From: Bacteroidota bacterium
GTDB lineage: Bacteria > Bacteroidota > Bacteroidia > Chitinophagales > Chitinophagaceae
Reading direction: 5' to 3'
Assembly (NCBI GenBank): GCA_030706735.1
Contig: JAUZNZ010000007.1
Span: 62,001-126,000 of the forward strand
DNA: 64,000 nucleotides
Made by a program: the position numbers and the translations under genes
The notes under the pieces: model-generated
Databases searched by the model: none
What the model was told of the DNA's origin: nothing
Seen by the model: only the letters and a program-made list of their open reading frames with translations
In this document: in pieces, positions 43,869 through 52,294 of the stretch
Layout: the number at the start of each line of letters is the position of its first letter
Position numbering within the stretch: the first letter of the stretch is position 1

Positions 43869-44183
43869 TCATGCCTCCTGCTCTTCCGAGGCCCGGATCT
43901 GCAGCTCACGGTATTTCTGTTCGTATTGGTCCCACTTGTGTCGCTGGGAAAAAATAGCGATAAAGATGACAATGAGCAGGAGAGCCAGCAGGATCGTCAG
44001 TCCACCCGAGTTGATCAGCATCATGGCCTGTTTGTCCCATCCGGACGTAAAGCTGATCACTATCGGGATAACAAAGGCCAGACCGAGGGGGATTCCCAGG
44101 AGGAATTGCCAGAAAACCCGTTTGCGACGCCTCCTGTTCCGTTCCCAGTAGAGCAGGAAATCCTTTTCTTCCTGTGTCAGCAT
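43869..44183 (-). CDS. Small membrane protein of unknown function
   Basis: 104 residues with two hydrophobic segments (GIPLGLAFVIPIVISFTSGW and ILLALLLIVIFIAIF), a basic N-terminal cytoplasmic stretch (WERNRRRRKRVFW), and a charged C-terminal tail that may coil (WDQYEQKYRELQI). No family recognised. Divergent from the SPOR-domain gene. A near -7 box (TAACTTTA, - strand) lies about 18 bases upstream of the ATG. Confidence 0.75.
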   Translation of the reverse strand: MLTQEEKDFLLYWERNRRRRKRVFWQFLLGIPLGLAFVIPIVISFTSGWDKQAMMLINSGGLTILLALLLIVIFIAIFSQRHKWDQYEQKYRELQIRASEEQEA

Positions 44184-44251
44184 AATGGAAAAATAGTACG
44201 TAAAGTTAGTGCAAGTTTTTTATCTTTAACCTGTTCCAAAATCCATACGTC

Positions 44252-45286
44252 TTGAAATTACCTCTACTATTGTCCCAGTTCCTTTACCAAACGAAGAAAC
44301 TGGATCTGCCGGGAATCGGCCGGTTCACCCTGGATCCCGCGGCGGTCCTGCCGCAAGAGTCCGACAGAGGCATTCAAACGCCGGCTTCGGGCATCAGCTT
44401 TACGAATTTGACCATTCACAATCCGGACGACGAGCTGATCACTTACCTACATACCCATACAGGCAAAATGAAGCCTCTGGCGGCATCGGACCTGGATTTC
44501 TTTTTAACCTCAGGCCGCCAGATGTTGAATATCGGCAAGGCATTCTACCTGGAAGGGATCGGCACGCTCATCAAGAATATGGAGGGAAAGCTGGATTTCG
44601 CGCCGGGAGAATATGTGACATCGAAGCTGGACGAGCCCGGTCCGGGGCGAAGGGAAAAGAATCCGGCCAGGGAAGCCGCTGCCGAAGAGGCAGCCGGCAA
44701 GTATGAGCCGAGGTCGAATAATTTACGTCAGCTTTTGTTGCTGGGGGGGATCATCGGCGGTCTGGTCATCATCGGTTGGGGCGGTTATACCCTTTATAAG
44801 CGCAATACGGTTCCCGAGCCGCTTACCGACAATGCACAAGTTGACCGGCCGGCCGCCGTCCCATCGAGGACCGACTCCGTTTCCGCTCGTCATGACTCGA
44901 TGCAGTCACCGGGTGCGGGCGCTACGCCTGGTTCTAGCACGCAGCCTGGTTCGGGTACGGCGCCTGGTTCAAGCACGCCCCCCGCTTCGACGCACCCGCC
45001 TGCGGTGACGGCGCCACCTCAAGGAGCCCTTGTGAATGCTTCATCCAATGTGATCGATCCGAACGGAACCCTGTATAAGTTCGTCATTCTCGAAACAACG
45101 AAGAAGGGAAGGGCCCTTCGACGGTATAATCAATTATTGGGCTTTCAACTGAATATCAAAATGGACCAACGGGATTCCGGCTATTTCAAGTTATACTTTC
45201 CCATAACCGTTGCCGCCAGGGATACCACTCATGTCAAAGATTCCCTGGCCGATGTATATGCCTCCCATGTCACCATCGAACGCTGA
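44252..45286 (+). CDS. HU/CCDC81-like and SPOR-domain membrane protein
   Basis: 344 residues from a TTG start at 44252. The N-terminal ~120 residues (LLLSQFLYQTKKLDLPGIGRF) resemble the CCDC81 HU-like domain found fused to SPOR domains in Bacteroidota. One membrane helix follows (LLLLGGIIGGLVIIGWGGY, about 157-178), then a Pro/Gly/Ser/Thr linker with an 18-base tandem repeat at DNA level, and a C-terminal SPOR-like domain (YKFVILETTKKGRALRRYNQ). SPOR domains bind denuded peptidoglycan at division sites, which points to a cell-envelope role. A near -7 box TATCTTTA lies at 44221-44228. Confidence 0.75.
   Translation: MKLPLLLSQFLYQTKKLDLPGIGRFTLDPAAVLPQESDRGIQTPASGISFTNLTIHNPDDELITYLHTHTGKMKPLAASDLDFFLTSGRQMLNIGKAFYLEGIGTLIKNMEGKLDFAPGEYVTSKLDEPGPGRREKNPAREAAAEEAAGKYEPRSNNLRQLLLLGGIIGGLVIIGWGGYTLYKRNTVPEPLTDNAQVDRPAAVPSRTDSVSARHDSMQSPGAGATPGSSTQPGSGTAPGSSTPPASTHPPAVTAPPQGALVNASSNVIDPNGTLYKFVILETTKKGRALRRYNQLLGFQLNIKMDQRDSGYFKLYFPITVAARDTTHVKDSLADVYASHVTIER
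44924..44977 (+). repeat. 18-base tandem repeat encoding a Pro-Gly-Ser linker
   Basis: Three imperfect 18-base units centred on CCTGGTTC encode the TPGSST / QPGSGT / APGSST repeats in the linker of the SPOR-domain protein. Confidence 0.75.
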
Positions 45287-45300
45287 CGAGCCATGCGACC

Positions 45301-45456
45301 GAATGCTGCGTACTGGATAAAGAAATTGCAGTTGCCGGCTGCACGGTCTCGCCGGGATTCGACTTCGCCGAATTCGAACTCGCCGGAAGGGCTGCCCTAT
45401 CGGAACAATATCCGATCCATGCGCAGCTGATCGCGCGATTTAGCGTGAAGGATTAG
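45301..45456 (+). pseudogene. C-terminal remnant of a Cupin_5 (DUF985) protein
   Basis: This frame reads VLDKEIAVAGCTVSPGFDF, then AEFELAGRAALSEQYPIHAQ and LIARF before a TAG stop. This is the characteristic C-terminal signature of Cupin_5/DUF985 proteins (G-C-T-V-x-P-G-F-D-F-x-x-F-E). The N-terminal cupin barrel is missing: upstream lies the SPOR-domain gene in another frame. It appears to be the tail of a gene mostly lost by deletion. It overlaps the convergent amidohydrolase end by 17 bases. Confidence 0.6.
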
Positions 45457-46747
45457 GCTGGTAGCGTATCCCTTCCTTCATCACCCATTGCACCTTTCGC
45501 AATTGTGAAATATTTTCGGCCGGATCTCCCTCAACGAGCAGCAGATCAGCCAGGAGTCCCGCTTTGACCCTCCCCACCCTGTCATTTACTTTAAAGACGT
45601 CTGCGTTCACCGACGTGGCCGAACGAAGGACGTTCAGCGTTTTCATGCCATAGTCCACCATGGCTTCCATCTCGCGGACGTTGTCCCCGTGAGGATATAC
45701 GCCGACGTCGCCTCCCATGCAGATCGTGACGCCGGCCGCAAGAGCAGCCTGAAAGCTCTTTCTTTTCTGCACGATGGCCGGAGGATCCGGGTCAGTTCCC
45801 TTACGCCAGCCGCGATAGGAAGCGATCGCCTCGCTTGCCGACAAGGTCGGGCAATAGGCCACCCCTTTTTCCTTCATCATGGCGAAGATCTCGGGCGTTC
45901 CCTGGTCTCCGTGTTCGATGGTCGTCACCCCGGCCAGGACGGCGCGGCGCATCCCCTCTGCCGTTCCACTATGGACAGCCACGCCACGGCCGCTGCTGGC
46001 AGCCACTTCTACGGCCGTCTTGAGCTCCGCCAAGGTGAAGGTGGGTTCAGCTTCCTCATGGGGTCCCCAGCGGTAGTCCGCGTATATCTTGATCATATCA
46101 GCCCCTTTCCCGATCTGTGTACGGATCTCCCTGGTCAGGCCGTCCGCACCATCAGCCTCCGCGGCTCCCTTGGGTAGTTCATACCCGTCACTAAGCTCTT
46201 TGGGTCCATAGCTGCCTGTGGCCACGATGGCCCTGGTCACGCAGATCATGTGCGGGCCGGGAATGATCCCTTTTTCGATGGCCCGTTTGAGCCCGACGTC
46301 GTCGTACCAGGCTCCCTCCGTACCCAGGTCGCGGACGGTGGTGAAGCCGGCCAGGAGCGTCTTACGCGCATGCACGGTCGCCCTTGCGACACGTTCTGCC
46401 CTTGACTCTTTGAGTACCTGATCATTCCAGGAGGTTTCGTTGTAGGGATGGAGGAACAGATGACTATGGCCTTCGATCAGACCCGGCAACAAGGTGGCCC
46501 CCTTTGCATCGATGATGGTCGCATTGGCCGGTACCTTGATCGATCCGGCCGGACCGGCCGCCTCGATGAGACGCCCGTGCACCAGCACGGTCCACCCTTC
46601 ATGCATCTGCTCGCCGTCGAACACCCGATCGGGGCGGATCAGGAACAGATCTTCCGTAGCGGCTCCGGGAGCGGACCCCGGCTGTTGGGCGAAAGAACCC
46701 ATCGGGACGGCCATACAGGCCGCCAGGCATAAAGCAGAATATCTCAT
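45440..46747 (-). CDS. Amidohydrolase-superfamily hydrolase, exported
   Basis: 435 residues with a signal peptide (LAACMAVPMGSFAQ). It has the metal-dependent hydrolase barrel: His-x-His at strand 1 (LIEGHSHLFLH), the lysine region DMIKIYADY, His blocks GVAVHSGT and TIEHGD, and the aspartate in CMGGDVGVYPHGDN. The group resembles imidazolonepropionase/prolidase-like amidohydrolases that act on dipeptides or cyclic amides; the true substrate is unknown. It starts 51 bases after the APC permease stop on the same strand, so it may be the third gene of the Rieske-permease unit. Confidence 0.9.
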   Translation of the reverse strand: MRYSALCLAACMAVPMGSFAQQPGSAPGAATEDLFLIRPDRVFDGEQMHEGWTVLVHGRLIEAAGPAGSIKVPANATIIDAKGATLLPGLIEGHSHLFLHPYNETSWNDQVLKESRAERVARATVHARKTLLAGFTTVRDLGTEGAWYDDVGLKRAIEKGIIPGPHMICVTRAIVATGSYGPKELSDGYELPKGAAEADGADGLTREIRTQIGKGADMIKIYADYRWGPHEEAEPTFTLAELKTAVEVAASSGRGVAVHSGTAEGMRRAVLAGVTTIEHGDQGTPEIFAMMKEKGVAYCPTLSASEAIASYRGWRKGTDPDPPAIVQKRKSFQAALAAGVTICMGGDVGVYPHGDNVREMEAMVDYGMKTLNVLRSATSVNADVFKVNDRVGRVKAGLLADLLLVEGDPAENISQLRKVQWVMKEGIRYQPNPSR

Positions 46748-46798
46748 GTCGCAGGATTGAACCCGAATTTACTATTTATAGATATACCCGGGCAAGGT

Positions 46799-48217
46799 TC
46801 AGCCTTTTTGCCGTCTAAAATACCAATATAGGGGAGCCCCCACGGCAGTCAGGGCCAATCCAAAGACGGAATTGATCACCGGGGCTTTACCGCTTGTATA
46901 ATTGGAAATATCACTGAACAGGGTGACCCCGACGTAGAACAGGGTAAACAGGATGAAGATCAGCGGGATCACAGGATAGCCGGTCACTTTATATGGGCGT
47001 TCGGCGTCGGGCATCCGTCTCCTCAGTACGAAAATGCCTGCGGCCGTCAGGCCATAAAACACCCACGACATGAAGATGTACATATCGGCCAGGATATCGA
47101 AAGATCCGCTGAGCACAAACAGGCTGCTCCATACGCCCATTACGATGATCGCATTGCCGGGCGTGCGAAAGCGGGGCTGCACCTTACCGGCCCAGGTAAA
47201 GAAATTCTTCGTCTCGCCCATGGCGAAGACGATGCGGGCGTTGGCCAGGAGATTGATATTCGTCGCGCCGAACGCCGAGATGACGATCAGGCCGGCGATC
47301 ACCGCGGCTCCCGCCGTGCCGAGGACCTTTTCCATCGCGTCGGCAGCGACAAGGGGCGACGTAGCCATCTTTTCCACCGGCAGCACGTAAAGATAGGCGA
47401 GGTTGATCAGGGTATATATGAGTATGCAGGCCGTCATGCCAATCAAGAGGCTTTTTGAAATGTTCTTTTTCGGGTCCTTGATCTCGCCGGCCACCATATT
47501 GACGTTGGACCAGCCGTCATAGGAGGCGAAGGCGCCGGTGACGGCCGCCATGAAGGCCGCAAAGAGGGCCCAGCCTTTCAGGTGGAATGAAGGTGAATCC
47601 GTAATGAAATTCCTTGTGTTCCCCTTTCCGGAGAAGAGAATGCCTCCGATCAGCGCCGCCAGGGCAAGTACTTTTAAGATGGTCGCAACAAACTGGATCC
47701 GGTTCCCTGATCGGGTGCTGAGGTAATTCACGAGGGTGATGCCTGCAATTATTGCGATGGCCAGGATCTTGACCCCAAAATTCTGCAAGGGGAAGATATC
47801 GGCCACAAAGGGGATGTGCAATTTGAGAGACTGCTCCGTACCGGGCGGGAAGCGGGGCAAATGAATGAAATATCCTGCGTATTCCGCACAAACAAAGGCG
47901 ATCGAGGCCACTGCGGCGGTATTGATGACGGCCACCGTGGACCAGCCATAGAGGAAGGCCGTGAATTCCCCGTACATAGCGCGCGTGTATACGTATTGAC
48001 CGCCTGTTTCGGGCATCATCGCGCCGAGCTCGGCGTAGATCATGGCGCCAAAAATGGAGATGAGACCTGCAACCAACCAGACCGCCGTCAGGAGGAGGGG
48101 CGAGCCGAGTTGCTGTGCCATCGTAGCCGGCTTCATAAAAATCCCTGAGCCGATCACGCTGCCGATCACGATGGTGATCGCCGAGGCCAGTCCGATGTTC
48201 TTTTTGAGTTGGGTCAT
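46799..48217 (-). CDS. APC-family amino acid permease
   Basis: 472 residues with twelve membrane helices. The APC start is clear (IGLASAITIVIGSVIGSGIFMKPATM; GAMIYAELGAMMPETGGQYVYTRAMYG), as in LAT-like and serine/threonine or amine permeases. It imports or exchanges amino acids or amines across the inner membrane. It follows the Rieske oxygenase gene by 5 bases and is surely co-transcribed with it. Confidence 0.93.
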   Translation of the reverse strand: MTQLKKNIGLASAITIVIGSVIGSGIFMKPATMAQQLGSPLLLTAVWLVAGLISIFGAMIYAELGAMMPETGGQYVYTRAMYGEFTAFLYGWSTVAVINTAAVASIAFVCAEYAGYFIHLPRFPPGTEQSLKLHIPFVADIFPLQNFGVKILAIAIIAGITLVNYLSTRSGNRIQFVATILKVLALAALIGGILFSGKGNTRNFITDSPSFHLKGWALFAAFMAAVTGAFASYDGWSNVNMVAGEIKDPKKNISKSLLIGMTACILIYTLINLAYLYVLPVEKMATSPLVAADAMEKVLGTAGAAVIAGLIVISAFGATNINLLANARIVFAMGETKNFFTWAGKVQPRFRTPGNAIIVMGVWSSLFVLSGSFDILADMYIFMSWVFYGLTAAGIFVLRRRMPDAERPYKVTGYPVIPLIFILFTLFYVGVTLFSDISNYTSGKAPVINSVFGLALTAVGAPLYWYFRRQKG

Positions 48218-48222
48218 ATTAT

Positions 48223-49305
48223 TTACTCCATCAGTCCGGCGATGATGCGGTGAAAATGATGCGTGCCCTGCTCCCTGGTCACGGAATACCTCCCATGCCG
48301 GTAGAACCGGGATCGAATCCCTTTTTGAACGGCTTCGACGACCTCCTCGTCTTCTCCTTCTACCCGATCGAGGCCAGCGCCTGCACCCTTGTCATACCGT
48401 GACTCGTCCGCGACATAGGTGCGGAAGGCGACCCTGGTCTCGCGCAGGCTCACCGGCATGACGATATTCACCGAAAGTCCCCAGGGGTAGAAGTTGAACA
48501 TCAGATTCGGGAAGATAAAGAAATAGTAAGCGGCCACTTTCTTACCATAATCCGGCGAACCGGGGGGCAGATCGAAACAATCTTCGTCCTCCCTGGCGAT
48601 CCCCAGCTGGAGGTTCGAGTAGCGGAAGAGTTCGGTCGTATAGCTGCCGAAATCAATGACCTCATTGAGTCCGGCATGAACGAAGGGGATATGAAAGCCT
48701 TCGAGGTAGTTTTCGCAATAGAGCGCCCAGTGAGCCTTCACGGAAAAATCCCGGGACCGGTCCGGGCGAAACTGATAGTCGGAAAAAGGGAGCCAGCGGA
48801 GGCGATCGATCATGTCGCCGAGGAAGTGGCCGGGGTCGGAAGAGAGGCCGGGCGAGGTAAACAGCCATTTGCCCCATTGGAATAAGGGCAGGCGGGCGAG
48901 GTCATCGGCCGGGGAGGGAAAGTCCAGCACCTCCTTGAATTCGGGCATGGACCGGAACTTTCCGTCGGGATGAAATTGCCTGCCATGATAACGACAGCGG
49001 ATATGAGGCGAGGAACAGGGTTCGTGCACCAGAATATTTCCCCGATGGGTGCAGACATTCGAAAGCAGGTGGAGGGCATTCCCCTGGTCCCTGACCAGGA
49101 GCAGCGGCTCATCGAGATAATCGGCGAGGAGGGTGAAGGGAACCATGTCCCCTGGTTGGCGCACCTGGTCGGTGTCGCCGACGAATTGCCAGGAGGGGGC
49201 GAATAATTTTTTCTTTGCCTCCCCGAACAGTTGAGGATCGGTATAGAATGCCGTGTCGGGCGTTCTGGCTTTGGCAATATCCGGGTCGATGTCGAATCTC
49301 GGCAT
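48223..49305 (-). CDS. Rieske non-haem iron oxygenase, alpha-subunit type
   Basis: 360 residues from the ATG at 49305; a longer frame upstream is not conserved. The Rieske 2Fe-2S ligands are Cys85, His87, Cys104 and His107 (NVCTHRGN and RCRYHGRQF). The mononuclear iron site is in ENYLEGFHIPFVHAG, with a later acidic ligand expected in the C-terminal part. Single-protein members of this type hydroxylate or demethylate quaternary amines, choline-like compounds or aromatics. No reductase is next to it. The amino-acid/amine permease 5 bases downstream suggests an amine or amino-acid derivative as substrate. Confidence 0.88.
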   Translation of the reverse strand: MPRFDIDPDIAKARTPDTAFYTDPQLFGEAKKKLFAPSWQFVGDTDQVRQPGDMVPFTLLADYLDEPLLLVRDQGNALHLLSNVCTHRGNILVHEPCSSPHIRCRYHGRQFHPDGKFRSMPEFKEVLDFPSPADDLARLPLFQWGKWLFTSPGLSSDPGHFLGDMIDRLRWLPFSDYQFRPDRSRDFSVKAHWALYCENYLEGFHIPFVHAGLNEVIDFGSYTTELFRYSNLQLGIAREDEDCFDLPPGSPDYGKKVAAYYFFIFPNLMFNFYPWGLSVNIVMPVSLRETRVAFRTYVADESRYDKGAGAGLDRVEGEDEEVVEAVQKGIRSRFYRHGRYSVTREQGTHHFHRIIAGLME

Positions 49306-49379
49306 GAGGGGAAGGCGGAAAATTCCGCCGGGCTGTAAGATAAGAAAGACCCGGGACCCGCTGTTATTTTTAAAGACCC

Positions 49380-49387
49380 TAAATTTG
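49380..49387 (+). promoter_or_regulatory. -7 promoter box of the fRMsr gene
   Basis: TAAATTTG is a perfect TAnnTTTG ending 4 bases before the ATG at 49392, the same spacing as at mqnE. A leaderless or nearly leaderless message is implied. Confidence 0.55.
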
Positions 49388-49391
49388 CCAA

Positions 49392-49874
49392 ATGTCAGAA
49401 GACCTGCATATCGCCACCGGCAGCAAGCGTGAGCGCTATGACTCGCTGTTGCCACAGATCCGGGCATTGATGGAAGGGGAAACCGATCCGGTAGCCAATT
49501 TGGCCAATCTGGTCGCCGCCCTCAAGGAACAATTCGGATGGCTATGGGTCGGGTTTTACCTTGTAAAGGACGATCAGCTGGTGGTCGGACCTTTCCAGGG
49601 CCCCGTGGCCTGCACCCGCATACGAAAGGGGAAGGGAGTCTGCGGAACAAGCTGGGCCAGGGAAGAGACCCTGATCGTGCCCGACGTGGAAGCTTTTCCG
49701 GGACATATCGCGTGCAGCAGCTTATCGCGGTCTGAAATAGTGGTGCCCGTTTTCAATAATGGAAAGGTATGCGGCGTTCTTGACTGCGACAGCGTGGAGC
49801 TGAATGCCTTCGATGAAGAGGATCGGCGCCGGCTCGAAGAACTGGTACGGGATATTCCCGGATTGAATAGGTAA
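49392..49874 (+). CDS. msrC: Free methionine-(R)-sulfoxide reductase (GAF domain)
   Basis: 160 residues, a single GAF domain. The three cysteines Cys74, Cys84 and Cys108 have exactly the 10- and 24-residue spacings of the E. coli fRMsr cysteines (84, 94, 118), in PVACTRI, GVCGTSW and HIACSS. The enzyme reduces free L-methionine-(R)-sulfoxide with thioredoxin and repairs oxidised methionine. The polysaccharide deacetylase gene starts 14 bases later, so the two likely share a transcript. Confidence 0.94.
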   Translation: MSEDLHIATGSKRERYDSLLPQIRALMEGETDPVANLANLVAALKEQFGWLWVGFYLVKDDQLVVGPFQGPVACTRIRKGKGVCGTSWAREETLIVPDVEAFPGHIACSSLSRSEIVVPVFNNGKVCGVLDCDSVELNAFDEEDRRRLEELVRDIPGLNR

Positions 49875-49888
49875 TCATAAAAAACAAC

Positions 49889-50665
49889 ATGACGAAAAAA
49901 CGCTTGCTCTCCGTCCTGACCGCTCTAGTATTCGCTCTCATCGCAGAAGGCCAGGTGCCTGCCGCTTCGGTTATCCTGGGCCGCAAGGAAGTCCCCATAC
50001 TTTGCTATCACCAGGTCCGGGATTGGAAGCCGACCGATTCGAAGGTCTCGAAGGACTATATCATGCCGCCAGCGAATCTGAGGGCGGAATTGCAGATGCT
50101 GGCCGACAGCGGTTATCACAGCATCCTGCCCGATCAACTTTATGCCTACCTGACCAAGGGCACCGCGCTGCCTTCCAAGCCGATCATGCTGACCTTCGAC
50201 GATACGGATGAGGACCAATACACGGTCGCGTTCCCGGAATTGAAAAAGCATGGATTCAAAGGGGTGTTCTTTATTATGACCATTTCGTTAGGAAAGCTGC
50301 CCCATTACATGACCAGGGAGCAGGTGAAGGAGCTCTACCAGGCGGGCAATGTGATCGGCAGCCATACCTGGGATCACCATAATGTAAAGAAATACCAGGG
50401 GAATGATTGGGTGATACAGATCGACAAGCCCACCAAACAACTGGAAGCCATTACGGGCGCTCCGATCCGTTACTTCGCCTATCCTTTCGGTTTGTGGAAC
50501 CGGCAGGCGATACCCGAACTGAAAAAGAGAGGCTTTGTGGCAGCGTTTCAACTGGCTGACAAAATGGACCCGCAAGATCCGCTATACACTATACGACGTA
50601 TCATCGTGGCCGGGGGATGGAGCCTCAAGACCTTCCATGCCGCGATCGTGCGGGATTTTCATTGA
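49889..50665 (+). CDS. Polysaccharide deacetylase family protein, exported
   Basis: 258 residues with a signal peptide (LLSVLTALVFALIAEGQ). The NodB-type metal site is complete: Asp104-Asp105 (LTFDDTDE), His159 and His163 (SHTWDHH), with YFAYPFG as motif 3. It removes acetyl groups from N-acetylated sugars, probably in peptidoglycan or a surface glycan. Confidence 0.92.
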   Translation: MTKKRLLSVLTALVFALIAEGQVPAASVILGRKEVPILCYHQVRDWKPTDSKVSKDYIMPPANLRAELQMLADSGYHSILPDQLYAYLTKGTALPSKPIMLTFDDTDEDQYTVAFPELKKHGFKGVFFIMTISLGKLPHYMTREQVKELYQAGNVIGSHTWDHHNVKKYQGNDWVIQIDKPTKQLEAITGAPIRYFAYPFGLWNRQAIPELKKRGFVAAFQLADKMDPQDPLYTIRRIIVAGGWSLKTFHAAIVRDFH

Positions 50666-50702
50666 GGCGCTGCTCGTGTTAGATTTGCATAAACTTATCG
50701 GT

Positions 50703-50966
50703 ATGAAAAAATTATGGATCTTCTATACCTGCCTTTTGCTGCCTATGGTTGGCCCCATGATCATAATTTTCGATCGGGATGTTCGTGAGCATTTACCGGC
50801 CAATTCTGTCTTGTGGTTCCTGTTGACCTACATCTTCGTATATCGTCAAATCATTTGCGGAATACGTTTGGTCCAAGGGCAAAAGATATCAACCTCTCAA
50901 TTCTTCTACAATTTCATTCCTGGTTGGAATTCGAAATATTCGGGATACTTGTTTTTTGGCAAGTAA
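50703..50966 (+). CDS. Small membrane protein of unknown function
   Basis: 87 residues from the ATG at 50703, after an in-frame but non-conserved upstream stretch. Two hydrophobic segments are seen (LWIFYTCLLLPMVGPMIII and VLWFLLTYIFVYRQIICGI), and the C-terminus is polar and aromatic (FIPGWNSKYSGYLFFGK). No family recognised. It lies 37 bases after the deacetylase and converges on the haloperoxidase-like gene with an 8-base gap. Confidence 0.6.
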   Translation: MKKLWIFYTCLLLPMVGPMIIIFDRDVREHLPANSVLWFLLTYIFVYRQIICGIRLVQGQKISTSQFFYNFIPGWNSKYSGYLFFGK

Positions 50967-50974
50967 TCCGGGGG

Positions 50975-52294
50975 TTATTTTTTCAGCCGGATCTTTTTGA
51001 CGACCCACTCGCCGATCTGGCGGCCTTCGAGCAGACCGGTCTCGATCGCGGGGCGATAGTGAATGCCGCCATACAGTCGCGAGACGGCGGCCTCGGCGGA
51101 GGCCTCGGTGAAGGAGTTGAAATGGCGAACGGGCAGACCGAATTCCTGTTCCGAGCTGTCGTCGAAGGCATAATGGTCGCCGAGCCATGAGGTGAGCACC
51201 TGGGCTGCGGCCGATGAGATCACGCTATGTCCGCTGGTATATTCCGGGAAGGGAGGCGTTTGCAGAACGGGACGCCAGGTTTCGTCTATGTAGGCGTCGA
51301 TATAGGTTTCGGGACGAATGACATTCGTCCTGTATTTCTCATCCCAGCAGCTGATGAAGGCATCGAACAGAGCGATCGAGGTCAAGGTGTAGAGCGCGGC
51401 CGATTCGATCATGTCCATATGCTGTTGTCTCGCCACGATGCCAACGATGGAGATCCAGTGGCCACCCGGGGAGATCTTTTTCAGGGCGAAATGCAGATGA
51501 CCTTCCATGCTCACGGCGAAGGGATTGCAGTCCCAGAAATTGGCCAGGTCCTTTTGGTCCGCGGTCAAATGATTGCCGGTTTGATAGACGTCGTAGGCCA
51601 GTATGTAGAAAGCGCTGCCTGAGTCCTTGCTGAAGGCCGGCGGAGGAGGAGGCCGGAATTGGCTACAGGTATCGAGTGCAATCAGCCTGATCTTATTCCA
51701 ATACGGTTCAATGGCCGCCATATAAGCCGGCGGCGTAGGGACCCATTTGCCTTCCCGATTAACCAGGCGATAGCGTGGGAGCTTGCGCGTCTCGCGATAC
51801 TGGTCCATCTCCGCCCATCTTATGACCGAGTCGGCAACCTGGCGCCCATAGGCCAGGGAGGAGGAGTAGAGAGCCGGGGAAATGTGCGCGGACGGCACGT
51901 GAAAATTTTTTAGGATCGCCCTGGTGGAATCCTCCACGGCCTGTTCCGAAAAAAGGAGGCGCTTGCTAACCAGCATAAATGCGTATACGGCGGAAAGGGA
52001 GGGCCGGGTTAATTTTGCAGGCGCCGGAATATGCGGAAAGGACCTGATCTGGCCGTAGAGGGATGCATATTGTCCGGGATGGGCTTTTGCGAGCGCTTCG
52101 TAGGCCGCGATATTCGTATACAAATAAATGCGACTTGCTACGGGCGGGGAAAAGATATCGTGTACCATGATATCGGTGATCGCCGATTCGGCACGGTGAA
52201 GGGGCGCGGCGTCACCCGGTTGGGTAAAGCCGGGCCTGCCTGTGATGAGCAAGACCAAAAGGAAGCCGGCTGCATATGACCAACGGGCTATCAT
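50975..52294 (-). CDS. Vanadium-dependent haloperoxidase-like PAP2 protein, exported
   Basis: 439 residues with a signal peptide (AAGFLLVLLITGRPGFTQ). The vanadate/phosphate-binding pieces near the C-terminus are PFPEYTSGHSVISSAAAQVL and AAVSRLYGGIHYRPAIE, which give the Ser-Gly-His and Arg-x-x-x-Gly-x-His motifs. Members oxidise halides with H2O2 or act as acid phosphatases, and the sequence alone does not decide. Its ATG overlaps the VCBS gene stop (ATGA), and it is the last gene of the second SusC/SusD operon. Confidence 0.88.
   Translation of the reverse strand: MIARWSYAAGFLLVLLITGRPGFTQPGDAAPLHRAESAITDIMVHDIFSPPVASRIYLYTNIAAYEALAKAHPGQYASLYGQIRSFPHIPAPAKLTRPSLSAVYAFMLVSKRLLFSEQAVEDSTRAILKNFHVPSAHISPALYSSSLAYGRQVADSVIRWAEMDQYRETRKLPRYRLVNREGKWVPTPPAYMAAIEPYWNKIRLIALDTCSQFRPPPPPAFSKDSGSAFYILAYDVYQTGNHLTADQKDLANFWDCNPFAVSMEGHLHFALKKISPGGHWISIVGIVARQQHMDMIESAALYTLTSIALFDAFISCWDEKYRTNVIRPETYIDAYIDETWRPVLQTPPFPEYTSGHSVISSAAAQVLTSWLGDHYAFDDSSEQEFGLPVRHFNSFTEASAEAAVSRLYGGIHYRPAIETGLLEGRQIGEWVVKKIRLKK

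Noticed and set aside
49306..49467. 54-residue N-terminal extension of the Rieske oxygenase
   Set aside because: It would overlap the start of the divergent msrC gene and its promoter, and carries no oxygenase similarity.
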